The translations under genes were made by a program, and so were the position numbers. Under the pieces are notes generated by a model. The model did no database searches. It was not told where the DNA came from and saw nothing but the letters and a program-made list of their open reading frames with translations. A DNA stretch of 64,000 bases from CAYUFB01 sp964444125 (lineage in GTDB: Bacteria; Patescibacteriota; Dojkabacteria; B142; JAFGMG01). The stretch covers positions 1 through 64,000 of the forward strand of contig CAYUFB010000001.1 of the NCBI GenBank assembly GCA_964444125.1, read 5' to 3'. Positions 16,867 through 26,159 of this stretch are shown in pieces (within the stretch, counting starts at the first letter, position 1; every line of letters begins with the position of its first letter).

Positions 16867-17400
16867 ATGAAAACAAAAAAAGTTTACTCAAAAACTAAAT
16901 ATGTAAGAATGACAGCAAGAAAGGTCAGACTAGTTGTAGATATGATTAGAGGCATGGATGCACTTTATGCATCAGAAGCTTTGCAATTTGTAAACAAAGC
17001 AGCTGCAGTTCCAGTAAAGAAAGCATTGGATTCAGCAATTGCAAATGCAACAAATAATTATGAAATGGATAAAAAATTGCTAAAAGTTGTCGAAGCAAGG
17101 GTTGATGAAGCTCCAACCTTCAAAAGAGGTAGAGCAGTGAGCAAGGGAAGATATCACCAAATTTTAAAGAGAAATAGTCATATAGTCATTGCAGTCAGCG
17201 ATGGAAGTGAGGAAAAGAGTCCGCCAAAAGTGAAGAAATTAGAAAAGACAGTAGATAAGGTCAAAAAAGTAAGTTTCGAAAAAGCAGGTAAATCAGAATC
17301 AAAAAAGAAGAAGTCTGGAGATTTAGTTAAAGACAAAGCAGAAAAAAAGACACAGATAGAAAAAGCCAATACTCCAAGAAGAGTACAGGCAAAAGGATAA
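16867..17400 (+). CDS. rplV: 50S ribosomal protein L22 with Lys-rich C-terminal extension
   Basis: 177 residues; typical L22 is about 110. The core (KYVRMTARKVRLVVDMIRG...VDEAPTFKRGRAVSKGRYHQILKRNSHIVIAVSD) ends near 118. The last 60 residues are Lys/Glu/Ser rich (SEEKSPPKVKKLEKTVDKVKK...) and low-complexity. The extension probably wraps on rRNA or is disordered at the surface. Confidence 0.95.
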   Translation: MKTKKVYSKTKYVRMTARKVRLVVDMIRGMDALYASEALQFVNKAAAVPVKKALDSAIANATNNYEMDKKLLKVVEARVDEAPTFKRGRAVSKGRYHQILKRNSHIVIAVSDGSEEKSPPKVKKLEKTVDKVKKVSFEKAGKSESKKKKSGDLVKDKAEKKTQIEKANTPRRVQAKG

Positions 17401-17427
17401 TATTTGAATTTTATTAAATATAGTTTA

Positions 17428-18057
17428 ATGGGTCAAAAAGTTAATCCAGTCGGAATAAGATTGGCAATAAACAAAGCATGGAAATCTACCTGGTATGCAG
17501 ATAAATCTACCTATGCAACCTTGTTAAAAAGTGATTTAGAGGTTCGAAAATATATCGAAAAAAAATTGCAATCAGCTGGAGTACATGATATCCAAATAAA
17601 AAGATCAATGAACAAGATTGTCGTTGAAGTTACTGTTGCAAGACCAGGAGTTGTTATTGGAAGAGGTGGAGCCGGAATTGAGGAAATCAAAAATGATTTA
17701 AACAAATTATTGAAAACTAATGTAGACTTGAAGATATTAGAAATAAAAAGACCTGAGGTTTCAGCTAGAATTATCGCTCAAAATGTCAAAGAACAGCTAG
17801 AACGTAGAGTTGTACCAAAATACACTGCTCAAAGAGAGATTGAAAATGCCAGAAACTCTGGTGAGGTGAAGGGAATTCGAATTTGGGTTTCAGGTAGAAT
17901 CAAAGGAGTCGAAATCGCTAGAACTGAAAAGTTTCAGTGGGGTACAGTTCCATTGCAAACACTTAGAGCTGATATAGATTATTATTATTTGACAGCTCAA
18001 GTGCCAAACGCAGGAAAGCACGGTATCAAGGTTTGGGTATTTAAAGGAGAAAATTAA
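17428..18057 (+). CDS. rpsC: 30S ribosomal protein S3
   Basis: About 209 residues from ATG 17428 (MGQKVNPVGIRLAINKAWKSTW), the family-wide start. The frame extends upstream to a TTG at 17406, but those residues are not conserved. The KH domain is present (VVIGRGGAGIEEIKNDLNKLL), as is GRIKGVEIARTEKFQWGTVPL. S3 forms the mRNA entry pore. Confidence 0.96.
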   Translation: MGQKVNPVGIRLAINKAWKSTWYADKSTYATLLKSDLEVRKYIEKKLQSAGVHDIQIKRSMNKIVVEVTVARPGVVIGRGGAGIEEIKNDLNKLLKTNVDLKILEIKRPEVSARIIAQNVKEQLERRVVPKYTAQREIENARNSGEVKGIRIWVSGRIKGVEIARTEKFQWGTVPLQTLRADIDYYYLTAQVPNAGKHGIKVWVFKGEN

Positions 18058-18083
18058 TTTAAGATAATTATTGAGTAATTAGT

Positions 18084-18488
18084 ATGTTACAGCCAAAAAA
18101 GACAAAATACAGAAAAGCATTTAGAGGTAGAATGAAAGGAGATAGTACCAAAGGTACCAAATTGACAGTGGGAGACTTTGCTTTGCAGACACTTGAAAGA
18201 AAATGGCTTACGGCTCAGCAGATTGAATCTGCTCGTAAAGCAATTGTTAGAGAAACAAAAAGAAAAGGTAAGTTATGGCTTAGAGTTTTTCCTGACAAAC
18301 CATATTCAGGTAAACCTGCTGAAGTAGGTATGGGCAAAGGAAAAGGTGATGTGCAAGGTTATGTTTTTGTTTTAAAACCAGGCAGAATTTTATTTGAACT
18401 AGGTGGAGTTGATGAAACTATCGCAAAGCAAGCTTTCAAAAGAGCAGCTGATAAATTACCAGTAAAAACAAGAATAATTAATAAGTAA
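18084..18488 (+). CDS. rplP: 50S ribosomal protein L16
   Basis: 134 residues: MLQPKKTKYRKAFRGRMKG, KGTKLTVGDFALQTLERKWLTAQQIESARKAI, GKGKGDVQGYVFVLKPGRILFELGGV. L16 helps position A-site tRNA. Length normal; it is followed by rpmC. Confidence 0.97.
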   Translation: MLQPKKTKYRKAFRGRMKGDSTKGTKLTVGDFALQTLERKWLTAQQIESARKAIVRETKRKGKLWLRVFPDKPYSGKPAEVGMGKGKGDVQGYVFVLKPGRILFELGGVDETIAKQAFKRAADKLPVKTRIINK

Positions 18489-18491
18489 ATT

Positions 18492-18782
18492 ATGAAAATA
18501 AGTAATCTGACAAATGCAAAATTGAATGAAGAGATCAGCAGTCTTAAATTAAAAATTGCTGAATTGAAATTTGATCTGAAATCAGGTGTATTAAATGATT
18601 TGAAAGAATACAAAAACACCAAATTGGATTTGGCTCGAGCTTTAACAGAAAAAAGATTTAGAGAATTAGGAAAAGTGACCAAAATTGCGAAACCAAAAAA
18701 AGAAGTTGAAGAAGAGAAACCACAAGTCAAGAAAGAGAAAGATAGCGTAGTCAAAACTAAAAAAACTGAGACTAAAAAATAA
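18492..18782 (+). CDS. rpmC: 50S ribosomal protein L29 with charged C-terminal extension
   Basis: 96 residues versus the usual 60-70. The core helical hairpin is LTNAKLNEEISSLKLKIAELKFDLKSGVLNDLKEYKNTKLDLARALTEKRFREL. The last 30 residues are Lys/Glu-rich low complexity (PKKEVEEEKPQVKKEKDS). L29 sits at the tunnel exit beside L23. As in L22, the tail looks like a lineage feature. Confidence 0.93.
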   Translation: MKISNLTNAKLNEEISSLKLKIAELKFDLKSGVLNDLKEYKNTKLDLARALTEKRFRELGKVTKIAKPKKEVEEEKPQVKKEKDSVVKTKKTETKK

Positions 18783-18799
18783 ATTTATTGTAAACTAAC

Positions 18800-19057
18800 A
18801 TGGCAGCAAAAGAAAAAACAATACACAGAAAACAATTAACAGGCAAAGTAGTCGGATTATCAGATGATAAGACTTTTAGAGTTGAGGTTGAGACAAAGAG
18901 GCCACATCCTTTATATGGCAAGATTATAAAATCACATAAAAAATATTTAGTCGACAATGCAGGATTAGAAGTTAATATTGGAGATAGTGTTGTAATAGAA
19001 GAATGTAGACCATTGTCAAAAAGAAAGACCTTTAAATTAGTTAATATAGAGAAATGA
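18800..19057 (+). CDS. rpsQ: 30S ribosomal protein S17
   Basis: 85 residues with an OB fold: [44 protein letters not shown]...[21 protein letters not shown]. Its stop overlaps the L14 start by four bases. Confidence 0.96.
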   Translation: MAAKEKTIHRKQLTGKVVGLSDDKTFRVEVETKRPHPLYGKIIKSHKKYLVDNAGLEVNIGDSVVIEECRPLSKRKTFKLVNIEK

Positions 19058-19437
19058 TACAAAGTTTATCGAGATTAAAAATTGCTGATAATAGTGGAGT
19101 GAAAGAAATCGCTGTTATACAAGTTTTGGGTAGAAAAAAGGGTGGCAAATTCCAAAAATTTGGCACAGTAGGTGAGATTGTAAGTGCAAGTACAAAGAAA
19201 GTGCAGCCAGATTCTACAATTTCACAAGGAACTGTAGTTCATGCAGTAGTAATCAGGACAAGCAAAGAAATTAGAAGAAAAGATGGTAGTTATATCAGAT
19301 TTGATGATAACGCAGCAGTTATAATCAACAAAGATACAAAAGAACCAAAAGCAACTAGAATTTTCGGGCCAATTGCCAGAGAATTAAAGGAAAAAGGCTT
19401 TAATAAAATTGTTAGTTTAGCACCAGAAGTATTATGA
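19054..19437 (+). CDS. rplN: 50S ribosomal protein L14
   Basis: 127 residues: [33 protein letters not shown]-type strand ([15 protein letters not shown]), [35 protein letters not shown] end ([20 protein letters not shown]). ATGA overlaps on both sides show tight translational coupling with S17 and L24. Confidence 0.97.
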   Translation: MIQSLSRLKIADNSGVKEIAVIQVLGRKKGGKFQKFGTVGEIVSASTKKVQPDSTISQGTVVHAVVIRTSKEIRRKDGSYIRFDDNAAVIINKDTKEPKATRIFGPIARELKEKGFNKIVSLAPEVL

Positions 19438-19751
19438 AAATTATAAAAGGCGATTTAGTACAAGTAATTAGTGGCAAAGACAAAGGAAAGCAAGGGGAAG
19501 TCATAAAGGCTTTGCCTGCAAAGTCCAAAATTGTCGTAAAAGGTGTCAATTATGTTGTTAGGCACAAAAAAGAAACTGGTCAAAAGGACAAACCAGGTGG
19601 GAGAATCAAAACAGAATCTCCTATACATGTATCAAATGTCATGTTGGTTTGCCCTGAAAAAGGATTGCCAACACGAGTAGGTTATGAGGTTGACAAAAAA
19701 ACTAACAAAAAGTTTAGAATAGGTAAAAAAACCGGTCATCAATTAAAATAA
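19434..19751 (+). CDS. rplX: 50S ribosomal protein L24
   Basis: 105 residues with the KOW motif [21 protein letters not shown], then [24 protein letters not shown] and [21 protein letters not shown]24 is an assembly initiator of the 50S subunit. Normal length. Confidence 0.97.
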   Translation: MKIIKGDLVQVISGKDKGKQGEVIKALPAKSKIVVKGVNYVVRHKKETGQKDKPGGRIKTESPIHVSNVMLVCPEKGLPTRVGYEVDKKTNKKFRIGKKTGHQLK

Positions 19752-19770
19752 ATTTAATAGTATTTCGTAA

Positions 19771-20334
19771 ATGAACTATCAACCAAGATTAAAAAAAGAA
19801 TATATTGAAACAATCCGAAAGGAACTAAAAGATGAGCTAGGACTGGATAATATTATGTCAGTTCCTAAGCTTTCTAAGATTGTTATAAACGTTGGATTAG
19901 GTGAGGCCAAGAATGATTCAAAGATATTAGATGATATGGTTGAAGATATTAGTTTGATAACAAGCCAAAGACCAGTCAAAACTAAGGCCAAAAAAGCTAT
20001 TTCTAATTTCAAAATTAGAGCTGGCCAAGAGATTGGGTTAAAAGTTACATTAAGAGGTGATTTGATGTGGGAATTTTATGATAGATTGGTAAATATTGTA
20101 TTACCTAGAGTGAAAGATTTTAGAGGTGTCAGTTCAAAAACATTTGATGGAAACGGAAATTATTCATTAGGTATTCAAGAACATACTATATTTCCAGAAA
20201 TTGATACAAGTAGAGTAGTTAAACCAAAGAGTATGCAGATTGTAATTGTTGTAGCTAATGCAGATAACAAGAGAGCTGAGGTTCTTTTGAAGAAACTAGG
20301 AATGCCTTTTGCAAAATCAAATAAATTAAATTAA
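19771..20334 (+). CDS. rplE: 50S ribosomal protein L5
   Basis: 187 residues: MSVPKLSKIVINVGLGEAKND, ITSQRPVKTKAKKAISNFKIR, GLKVTLRGDLMWEFYDRLVNIVLPRVKDFRG, NYSLGIQEHTIFPEI. L5 binds 5S rRNA and contacts P-site tRNA. Conserved throughout. Confidence 0.97.
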   Translation: MNYQPRLKKEYIETIRKELKDELGLDNIMSVPKLSKIVINVGLGEAKNDSKILDDMVEDISLITSQRPVKTKAKKAISNFKIRAGQEIGLKVTLRGDLMWEFYDRLVNIVLPRVKDFRGVSSKTFDGNGNYSLGIQEHTIFPEIDTSRVVKPKSMQIVIVVANADNKRAEVLLKKLGMPFAKSNKLN

Positions 20335-20349
20335 TGAAATAAATAATAA

Positions 20350-20559
20350 ATGAGTACAGCAGCACAAGAATACAAATCAAGAAAGCTAAAAAAAGCCAGA
20401 CAAGATGGCAAGTTAGCAAAATCGACTAGAGAATTTAATAGATGTTCTGAATGTGGAAGGTCAAGAGCTTATATCAAACATTTTGGAATGTGTAGGATTT
20501 GTGTTAGAGAGAAAGCTCATAAAGGTTTATTGCCTGGAGTTACAAAGGCAAGTTGGTAA
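20350..20559 (+). CDS. rpsN: 30S ribosomal protein S14, zinc-binding type
   Basis: 69 residues. The four-Cys zinc ribbon [20 protein letters not shown] marks the short zinc form (type Z). The N-terminus [25 protein letters not shown] is slightly longer than in the 61-residue homologues. The end [10 protein letters not shown] is standard. Confidence 0.96.
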   Translation: MSTAAQEYKSRKLKKARQDGKLAKSTREFNRCSECGRSRAYIKHFGMCRICVREKAHKGLLPGVTKASW

Positions 20560-20584
20560 ATTTTAAATTTAGTGTATTTATATT

Positions 20585-20977
20585 ATGGTGAATGACCCAA
20601 TTGCAGATTTCTTAACAAGAGTTAGAAACGCAATAGCAAGACAAAAGAAAGAATTTAGTGTTCCTGCAACAAACATGATAATTGCAATTGCAAAAATCAT
20701 GAAAGAGGAAGGATATATCAATAATTACGAGGTAAAGAAAAATTCACCTCAAGATGAATTAATAATAAAACTGAAATATGTAAATGGTCAGCCAGCAATT
20801 AGGGAATTAAAGAGAGTTTCAAAACCTGGAGTTAGAAGATATATGGGATATAATCAAATACCAAGAATTAAACAAGGTTTAGGTATTTCTATTTTCTCTA
20901 CACCAAGTGGGATTATGACAGGCAAAAAAGCTAAACAGGCGAAGGTTGGAGGAGAATTTTTGTGTACTATTTGGTAA
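20585..20977 (+). CDS. rpsH: 30S ribosomal protein S8
   Basis: 130 residues: MVNDPIADFLTRVRNAIARQKKEFSVPATNM, SKPGVRRYMGYNQIPRIKQGLGISIFSTPSGIMTGKKAKQ, ending in GGEFLCTIW. In E. coli S8 represses the spc operon; that is not visible here. Confidence 0.97.
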   Translation: MVNDPIADFLTRVRNAIARQKKEFSVPATNMIIAIAKIMKEEGYINNYEVKKNSPQDELIIKLKYVNGQPAIRELKRVSKPGVRRYMGYNQIPRIKQGLGISIFSTPSGIMTGKKAKQAKVGGEFLCTIW

Positions 20978-21006
20978 ATTAAATTTATAAATTATTAGAA
21001 GTCAAA

Positions 21007-21570
21007 ATGTCTAGAGTAGGTTTAAATCCAATAAAAATTGAATCAGGTATAAATGTCGAGATCAAAGATGGCGGGAAATTTGGTCACAAAGAAGTTTTCG
21101 TAAAAGGACCAAAAGGAGAACTTTGTCAATCAGTCACAAAGGGTATTGATGTTGATGTAAAAGATGGAGAAGTGGTAGTATCTCGAAGCAAGAATACAAA
21201 AGATCTTAAATCAAAGCATGGTTTATACAGATCATTAATTGCAAATATGATTTCTGGTGTAAGCAAAGAATTTGTCAAAGAACTTCAGCTTGTTGGTGTA
21301 GGATACAGAGTTAATTTGAAAGGAACAGCATTGGACTTCGCACTTGGACTTAATCATCCAGTAATTGTTGAAGCTCCAGCTGGTATATCATTTGAAGTCA
21401 AGGACAATGAATTTATCACAATCAAAGGTATAGATAAGCAATTGGTCGGAGAAACAGCAGCAAAAATCAGAGCAATAAGAAAACCAGAACCGTACAAAGG
21501 CAAAGGTATAAGATATGTTGGTGAACAAGTTAGAAGAAAGGCTGGCAAAACAGCTGCATCAAGTTCATAA
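21007..21570 (+). CDS. rplF: 50S ribosomal protein L6
   Basis: 187 residues: MSRVGLNPIKIESGINVEI, VFVKGPKGEL, THGLYRSLI-type (SKHGLYRSLIANMISGVSKEF), QLVGVGYRVNLKG, GLNHPVIVEAPAGISF, RKPEPYKGKGIRYVGEQVRRKAGKTA. Two repeated L6 domains. Normal length. Confidence 0.97.
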   Translation: MSRVGLNPIKIESGINVEIKDGGKFGHKEVFVKGPKGELCQSVTKGIDVDVKDGEVVVSRSKNTKDLKSKHGLYRSLIANMISGVSKEFVKELQLVGVGYRVNLKGTALDFALGLNHPVIVEAPAGISFEVKDNEFITIKGIDKQLVGETAAKIRAIRKPEPYKGKGIRYVGEQVRRKAGKTAASSS

Positions 21571-21592
21571 ACTTTAGTTAATTTTGATAAAT

Positions 21593-21928
21593 ATGAATAA
21601 TACAAAGTATAGAAGACAATTAAGAAATAGAAAAAAGGTTGTAAATCAAGGCAAACCAAGACTCAGTGTGTTTAGATCAAACAAGCACATTTTTGCACAG
21701 ATTATTGATGATGAGCAAAGGAAAACTCTTGCTAGTTTCAATGATATGAAGTTGAAAGACAAAAAAGGTAGTAAGTCAGAAATTGCAGCTGAAGTTGGAG
21801 CAAATTTGGCAAAATTAGCCAAGAAAGCTGGGGTAGAAGTAGTTGTGTTTGATAGAGGTGCATATAAATATCATGGCAGAGTGAAAGCACTTGCAGAAGC
21901 TGCAAGAGAAAACGGACTTAAATTTTAA
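21593..21928 (+). CDS. rplR: 50S ribosomal protein L18
   Basis: About 111 residues from ATG 21593 ([16 protein letters not shown]). TTG 21584 would add three non-conserved residues and is rejected. [30 protein letters not shown] and [28 protein letters not shown] are diagnostic. L18 binds 5S rRNA. Confidence 0.95.
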   Translation: MNNTKYRRQLRNRKKVVNQGKPRLSVFRSNKHIFAQIIDDEQRKTLASFNDMKLKDKKGSKSEIAAEVGANLAKLAKKAGVEVVVFDRGAYKYHGRVKALAEAARENGLKF

Positions 21929-21941
21929 TTAAAAAATTTCA

Positions 21942-22538
21942 ATGGCAGAAACTGAAAAAACAACAATAGAAAGCAAGAAAAATCGAGATACGAACGCTAG
22001 TTCTCCAAAGGTTGCTTTAGAAAAGATCAAAATTAAAACTAGAAGAGAATCTTCAAGAGGTGGTAGAGATGAAAAAAGATCAAGAGGCAAAAGAAAAGAT
22101 TCAGATGGATTTGATACTAAAGTAGTTTCAATAAGGAGAGTCACAAGAGTATACAAGGGTGGCAAAAGAATGAGATTAAGTGTTGTCACTGTTGTTGGTG
22201 ACAAAAAAGGAAGAGTAGGAATTGGAGTCGGAAAAGGTGCAGATGTCAAAGCAGCTGAAGAAAAAGCAGTAAGTTATGCAAAGAAACATTTAGTATATGT
22301 CGAACGAAAGGGCAATACTATTCCTCATGAGATCATGCATAAAACTGGAGCTGCTAAAGTATTCTTGAAGCCAGCAGCACCTGGTACAGGTATTATTGCA
22401 GGTACTTCAGTTCGTGCGGTTATTGAGCTTGCTGGAATCAAAGATGTTCTTACAAAAGTTATTGGAACAAAAAATAGCATCAATAATGCTTATGCAACAA
22501 TTGATGCATTATCTACTTTACGAGGTTCAAGAATATAA
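21942..22538 (+). CDS. rpsE: 30S ribosomal protein S5
   Basis: 198 residues. The N-terminal 60 residues are a charged extension (SRGGRDEKRSRGKRKDSDGF). The core then follows: VVSIRRVTRVYKGGKRMRLSVVTVVGDKKGRVGIGVGKGADV, VFLKPAAPGTGIIAGTSVRAVIELAGIKDVLTKVIGT. The next gene, L15, starts two bases after the stop; there is no L30 gene between, as typical of CPR bacteria. Confidence 0.97.
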   Translation: MAETEKTTIESKKNRDTNASSPKVALEKIKIKTRRESSRGGRDEKRSRGKRKDSDGFDTKVVSIRRVTRVYKGGKRMRLSVVTVVGDKKGRVGIGVGKGADVKAAEEKAVSYAKKHLVYVERKGNTIPHEIMHKTGAAKVFLKPAAPGTGIIAGTSVRAVIELAGIKDVLTKVIGTKNSINNAYATIDALSTLRGSRI

Positions 22539-22540
22539 TC

Positions 22541-22996
22541 ATGTTGAATAAAATAATTTCTCCAAAAACAATACAAAATAAGAAAAGAGTTGGCAGAGGA
22601 TACGGTAGCAAAAAAGGTGGACATACTACAGGTAGAGGTCAAAAAGGTCAAAAATCTAGATCTGGTTACAGTGTCCCTCGACCGGGATTTGAAGGGGGAG
22701 CTATGCCACTTGCTAGAAGAATTCCCAAATTACCTGGATTCTCTAGAGGGTTCAAGGTAGCGAAAATCAAAAGCATTAGATTAAATTTGGAGCTACTTGC
22801 TGAGAAATTTGAAGACGGTGCAGATGTTACAATTGAATCATTGAAGAAAGTTGGCTTATTGAAAGATTTCTCCAAAACAGTTGATCTTAAAATACTTGGC
22901 AAAGTGAAATTAACAAAAAAGATAAATGTCAAAGGAATAAAGATCTCTGAAGGAGCCAAAGCTTCAATCGAGAAAGCGGGAGGAAAAGTCGAGTAA
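22541..22996 (+). CDS. rplO: 50S ribosomal protein L15
   Basis: 151 residues: KRVGRGYGSKKGGHTTGRGQKGQKSR (glycine-rich N-terminus), RPGFEGGAMPLARRIPKLPGFSR, then the C-terminal L18e-like fold. Normal length. It directly follows S5 and precedes secY. Confidence 0.97.
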   Translation: MLNKIISPKTIQNKKRVGRGYGSKKGGHTTGRGQKGQKSRSGYSVPRPGFEGGAMPLARRIPKLPGFSRGFKVAKIKSIRLNLELLAEKFEDGADVTIESLKKVGLLKDFSKTVDLKILGKVKLTKKINVKGIKISEGAKASIEKAGGKVE

Positions 22997-23032
22997 TTCT
23001 AATTTAATTACATTGTAGTTGAATAATTATAC

Positions 23033-24484
23033 GTGAATATATTACCCACGATTATAAAATTTATCTTATCTCCGATTAAATTCGTTGTTAGGATAATCTC
23101 CAAACTACTTGGCAAAAAATTTAGTTCCAAAATCAGCTTGGTTTTTTCTAATAAAGAATTGAGAAACAAGATTTTTTTCAGTTTGTTTATTATTGTCATC
23201 ATCAGATTGTTATCTATGGTGCCTATTCCTACATTTACCAAAGATATTATTGAACAGACATCAGGAGATAGTCCATTTTCTACTTTCTATACCCTTATTA
23301 CTGGAGGTAGAATTGATAGTTTTTCAATTGTTGCAATAGGTATAGGACCATTTATTAATGCATCGATTATTATTCAGTTGATGACTGCAGTTATACCGAA
23401 GTTAGAGGAATTATCCAAAGAAGGTCAACGAGGCAAAAAAGTCTTAGAACAATACACGAGGTATTTAACACTGCCTCTTGCGATTGTTCAATCAATCATC
23501 ATAACGGTTTTGCTAATTTCTCAATTATCCGCTCAAAATGATCCAATGATACTAAATTTCGTTGACAATATCTCAACTCTTGATAGAGTTGCAATGATTA
23601 TGAGTATGACAGCAGGTAGTATGATTTTGATGTGGTTAGCAGAATTGATAACAGCAAGAGGAATTGGCAATGGATCGTCAATTGTTATTACAGTCGGTAT
23701 TTTAGGTGCACTTCCTTCGCTTATCAAACAGGATTTCAATTTACTGGCTCTTGATTTCAGTACAATCAATAGATTTGCTGACATATTTAGATCAGAGGCA
23801 TTTTGGGCTGTATTTGTATTAGTAGTTGGATTGATACTCATGATTATGGGTATAGTCTTTGTAACTGAGGCGACAAGAAGGCTTACAATTCAATATGCAA
23901 GTAGAGTCAGAGCATCTGGTGGTATGAGAAGTAGTTTCTTGCCACTAAAGCTAAATCAAGCTGGTGTTATTCCAGTAATATTTGCTTCATCATTACTAAC
24001 ATTTCCGCAGATTGTGGCTGAATTTTTAGTCAATCAAGTAGAAAAGGGTATCGTTCATGATGTCGCTAGTACAATAAGTAACTCGTTTCTAACTGATTTC
24101 AATTCTGGAGGTTATCTGGCAGTATATTTTGGATTAATCGTTGCCTTTTCCTATTTTTATACATTTGTGGTTATGAAACCTACAGAAGTAGCTGATAATT
24201 TGAAAAAAAGTGGTGGTTTTATTCCAGGTATCAGGCCGGGTGAGTCTACTGCTACATATATAACAAGGATAATGATTAAGCTGACATTTGTAGGATCAAT
24301 ATTTTTGGCAACGGTCGCATTGATTCCAAATTTGTTTAGATTAGGATTTCAAGAGCAGAATTTATTAGTCTTATCTGGGATTGGAGGTACAAGTATTTTG
24401 ATTATAGTCGGAGTGATTATTGATACATATAGGCAGATTGGCGCATATTTAGTTACAAGTAGTTATGAAAAATATCGATCCTAG
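23033..24484 (+). CDS. secY: Preprotein translocase subunit SecY
   Basis: 483 residues, ten transmembrane helices forming the protein-conducting channel; it works with SecA (encoded at 39459). Conserved pieces: SMVPIPTF, GIGPFINASIIIQLM, EGQRGKKVLEQYTRYLTLPLAI, GIGNGSSIVI, FLPLKLNQAGVIPVIFASSLLTFP, IPGIRPGESTATYI. The start GTG 23033 gives a 35-residue amphipathic N-terminus, longer than in E. coli. The end overlaps map by 20 bases; no adenylate kinase gene lies between. Confidence 0.95.
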   Translation: MNILPTIIKFILSPIKFVVRIISKLLGKKFSSKISLVFSNKELRNKIFFSLFIIVIIRLLSMVPIPTFTKDIIEQTSGDSPFSTFYTLITGGRIDSFSIVAIGIGPFINASIIIQLMTAVIPKLEELSKEGQRGKKVLEQYTRYLTLPLAIVQSIIITVLLISQLSAQNDPMILNFVDNISTLDRVAMIMSMTAGSMILMWLAELITARGIGNGSSIVITVGILGALPSLIKQDFNLLALDFSTINRFADIFRSEAFWAVFVLVVGLILMIMGIVFVTEATRRLTIQYASRVRASGGMRSSFLPLKLNQAGVIPVIFASSLLTFPQIVAEFLVNQVEKGIVHDVASTISNSFLTDFNSGGYLAVYFGLIVAFSYFYTFVVMKPTEVADNLKKSGGFIPGIRPGESTATYITRIMIKLTFVGSIFLATVALIPNLFRLGFQEQNLLVLSGIGGTSILIIVGVIIDTYRQIGAYLVTSSYEKYRS

Positions 24485-25229
24485 GCTGAAAATAAAAACA
24501 AGGGATGATATCAAAAAAATGAGGTTACTAGGTAAGATTATAGCGCAGATATTAGAAGAAACGGCGAATTTTGCAGTAGAAGGTAAGACATTTAAGCAGG
24601 TCGATAAGTTCGCAGAAGATCTTTGTAAAAAAAATAAAGTCAATCCATCATGTAAGGGATATGGCGGATTTCCAAATACGATTTGTATTGGCAAAAACGA
24701 TCAAGCCGTACATGGAATTCCAGATGATACAATAATTCTTGAGGGAGACATAATTACGATAGATATAGTAATTGACAAAGGCGGTTGGTTTGTAGACCAT
24801 GCCTTAACTAAGCCTGTTGGAAATGTCGATTTAAGAGGGCTTGAACTTATTGAAGCCACGAAAGAGGCTAGGGCAAAGGCGATATCTATGTCAATTGTAG
24901 GAAATACGATTGGAGATTTGGGATTTGTGATGGAGACAGTAGCAAGTAAATATGGATTTGATGTACTTCGAAACATGGTTGGACATGGGATAGGAAAGAG
25001 TATGCATGAGTATCCTCAGATACCTTGTTTTGGAGAGCCATCTTCTGGGTTGCGACTTGTAGAGGGAATGGTTTATACTATCGAACCAATGGTTACTGAG
25101 AAGAAGTCGGATATCAAGGTAGAGAATGATGGATGGACAACCAGGACGAAAGATGGTGGAAGATTTGCAATGTTTGAACATACTATTGCAGTTACAAAAG
25201 ATGGTCCAGAGATTTTGACAATAAATTAG
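24465..25229 (+). CDS. map: Methionine aminopeptidase type I
   Basis: 254 residues; removes the initiator Met. Metal ligands: two Asp in the IDIVIDKGGWFVDHA region, His in GHGIGKSMHE, Glu in YTIEPM and Glu in FEHTIAV, with YGGFPNTICIGKNDQAVHGIP upstream. ATG 24465 lies inside the end of secY (20-base overlap), so translation is coupled. Confidence 0.96.
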   Translation: MKNIDPRLKIKTRDDIKKMRLLGKIIAQILEETANFAVEGKTFKQVDKFAEDLCKKNKVNPSCKGYGGFPNTICIGKNDQAVHGIPDDTIILEGDIITIDIVIDKGGWFVDHALTKPVGNVDLRGLELIEATKEARAKAISMSIVGNTIGDLGFVMETVASKYGFDVLRNMVGHGIGKSMHEYPQIPCFGEPSSGLRLVEGMVYTIEPMVTEKKSDIKVENDGWTTRTKDGGRFAMFEHTIAVTKDGPEILTIN

Positions 25230-25250
25230 CTGAAAAATGGTTGAAAACCC

Positions 25251-25278
25251 TTGTTTTAAGCTCAATTTTTGATATAAT
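25251..25278 (+). promoter_or_regulatory. Predicted promoter of the infA-rpmJ-alpha operon
   Basis: TTGTTT, 16-base spacer, TATAAT, preceded by TGA. It lies just after the map stop and about 55 bases before the chosen infA start. It gives the alpha-type genes (infA to rpsI) independent transcription. Confidence 0.65.
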
Positions 25279-25332
25279 CATTTAGCTCTCAAATTGAGAA
25301 GAGTTATTTTTATTGCTTTTAGGAAATATTAC

Positions 25333-25563
25333 TTGCAGAAGGATTCAAAACAGAAAATTAAAGTGAAAGGCAAGATCGTTGAAGTTCTTCCTGGAACAAA
25401 TTTTCGTGTTGAAATAGATATAAAGGATAAGAAGCATGAGATTATTGCCTACATATCTGGCAAAATGAGAATGAATTATATAAAATTAATTGAAGGGGAT
25501 GAGGTTCAAATCGAATTAAGTCCTTATGATTTAACTAAAGGTAGAATTACTTATAGACATTAA
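25333..25563 (+). CDS. infA: Translation initiation factor IF-1
   Basis: S1/OB-fold protein: [69 protein letters not shown]. The frame is open from TTG 25294, but TTG 25333 has a Shine-Dalgarno-like AGGAAA seven bases upstream and gives 76 residues, near the usual 72. It occupies the A site during initiation. Confidence 0.93.
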   Translation: MQKDSKQKIKVKGKIVEVLPGTNFRVEIDIKDKKHEIIAYISGKMRMNYIKLIEGDEVQIELSPYDLTKGRITYRH

Positions 25564-25568
25564 ATATT

Positions 25569-25700
25569 GTGAAAGTAAAATCGTCAGTCAAAAAAAGATG
25601 TGACCATTGTTATTTTGTCAAAAGACGAAATAGTAAGGGACAGACTATTGTTTATGTTTATTGCAAAAGAACTCCAAGGCATAAGCAGAGACAGGGATAA
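25569..25700 (+). CDS. rpmJ: 50S ribosomal protein L36
   Basis: A 43-residue product with GTG start: [20 protein letters not shown]...[15 protein letters not shown]. Zinc ligands are CxxC, a later Cys and a His (CDHC...YC...RHKQRQG), the classical L36. It lies between infA and rpsM as in many bacteria. Confidence 0.93.
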   Translation: MKVKSSVKKRCDHCYFVKRRNSKGQTIVYVYCKRTPRHKQRQG

Positions 25701-25726
25701 TTATAATTATTATTAATTTAAAGTAA

Positions 25727-26110
25727 ATGGCTCGTTTATTAGGTGTGGAAATACCAAATGAAAAAAGAATCGAAATAGCACTTACCTATATTCATGGCAT
25801 TGGACGCACAAAATCCAACCAGATACTTAAGTTAGTCAATATCAATCCTGACAATAGAGTCAAATCTCTTACTGAACAGCAGTTATCCCAATTGGGCAAG
25901 ATTATTGAAGAAAAATACAAAGTAGAGGGAGAACTTAGACAAAAAGTTTATCGTGACATAAAAAGATTGAAAGATATTAGATCATATAGAGGAATTAGAC
26001 ATAAACTTGGTCTTCCAGTTAGAGGCCAAAGAACAAGAACAAACGCAGTTACAAGAAAAGGTAGAAATTTAGCAGTTGGTGGATTGAAGAGAAAATTAGA
26101 GAAGACATAA
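25727..26110 (+). CDS. rpsM: 30S ribosomal protein S13
   Basis: 127 residues: RLLGVEIPNEKRIEIALTYIHGIGRTKSNQIL, EGELRQKVYRDIKRLKDIRSYRGIRHKLGLPVRGQRTRTNAVTRKG. S13 contacts P-site tRNA and the large subunit. Normal length. Confidence 0.97.
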   Translation: MARLLGVEIPNEKRIEIALTYIHGIGRTKSNQILKLVNINPDNRVKSLTEQQLSQLGKIIEEKYKVEGELRQKVYRDIKRLKDIRSYRGIRHKLGLPVRGQRTRTNAVTRKGRNLAVGGLKRKLEKT

Positions 26111-26159
26111 TCTTGAAGATTGTTAATTTCTGTTTATATTTAGTTTATAAGATTATTTA

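Noticed and set aside
17404..17427. Upstream start of rpsC at TTG
   Set aside because: The added residues are not part of the conserved MGQKVNP start; ATG 17428 is preferred.
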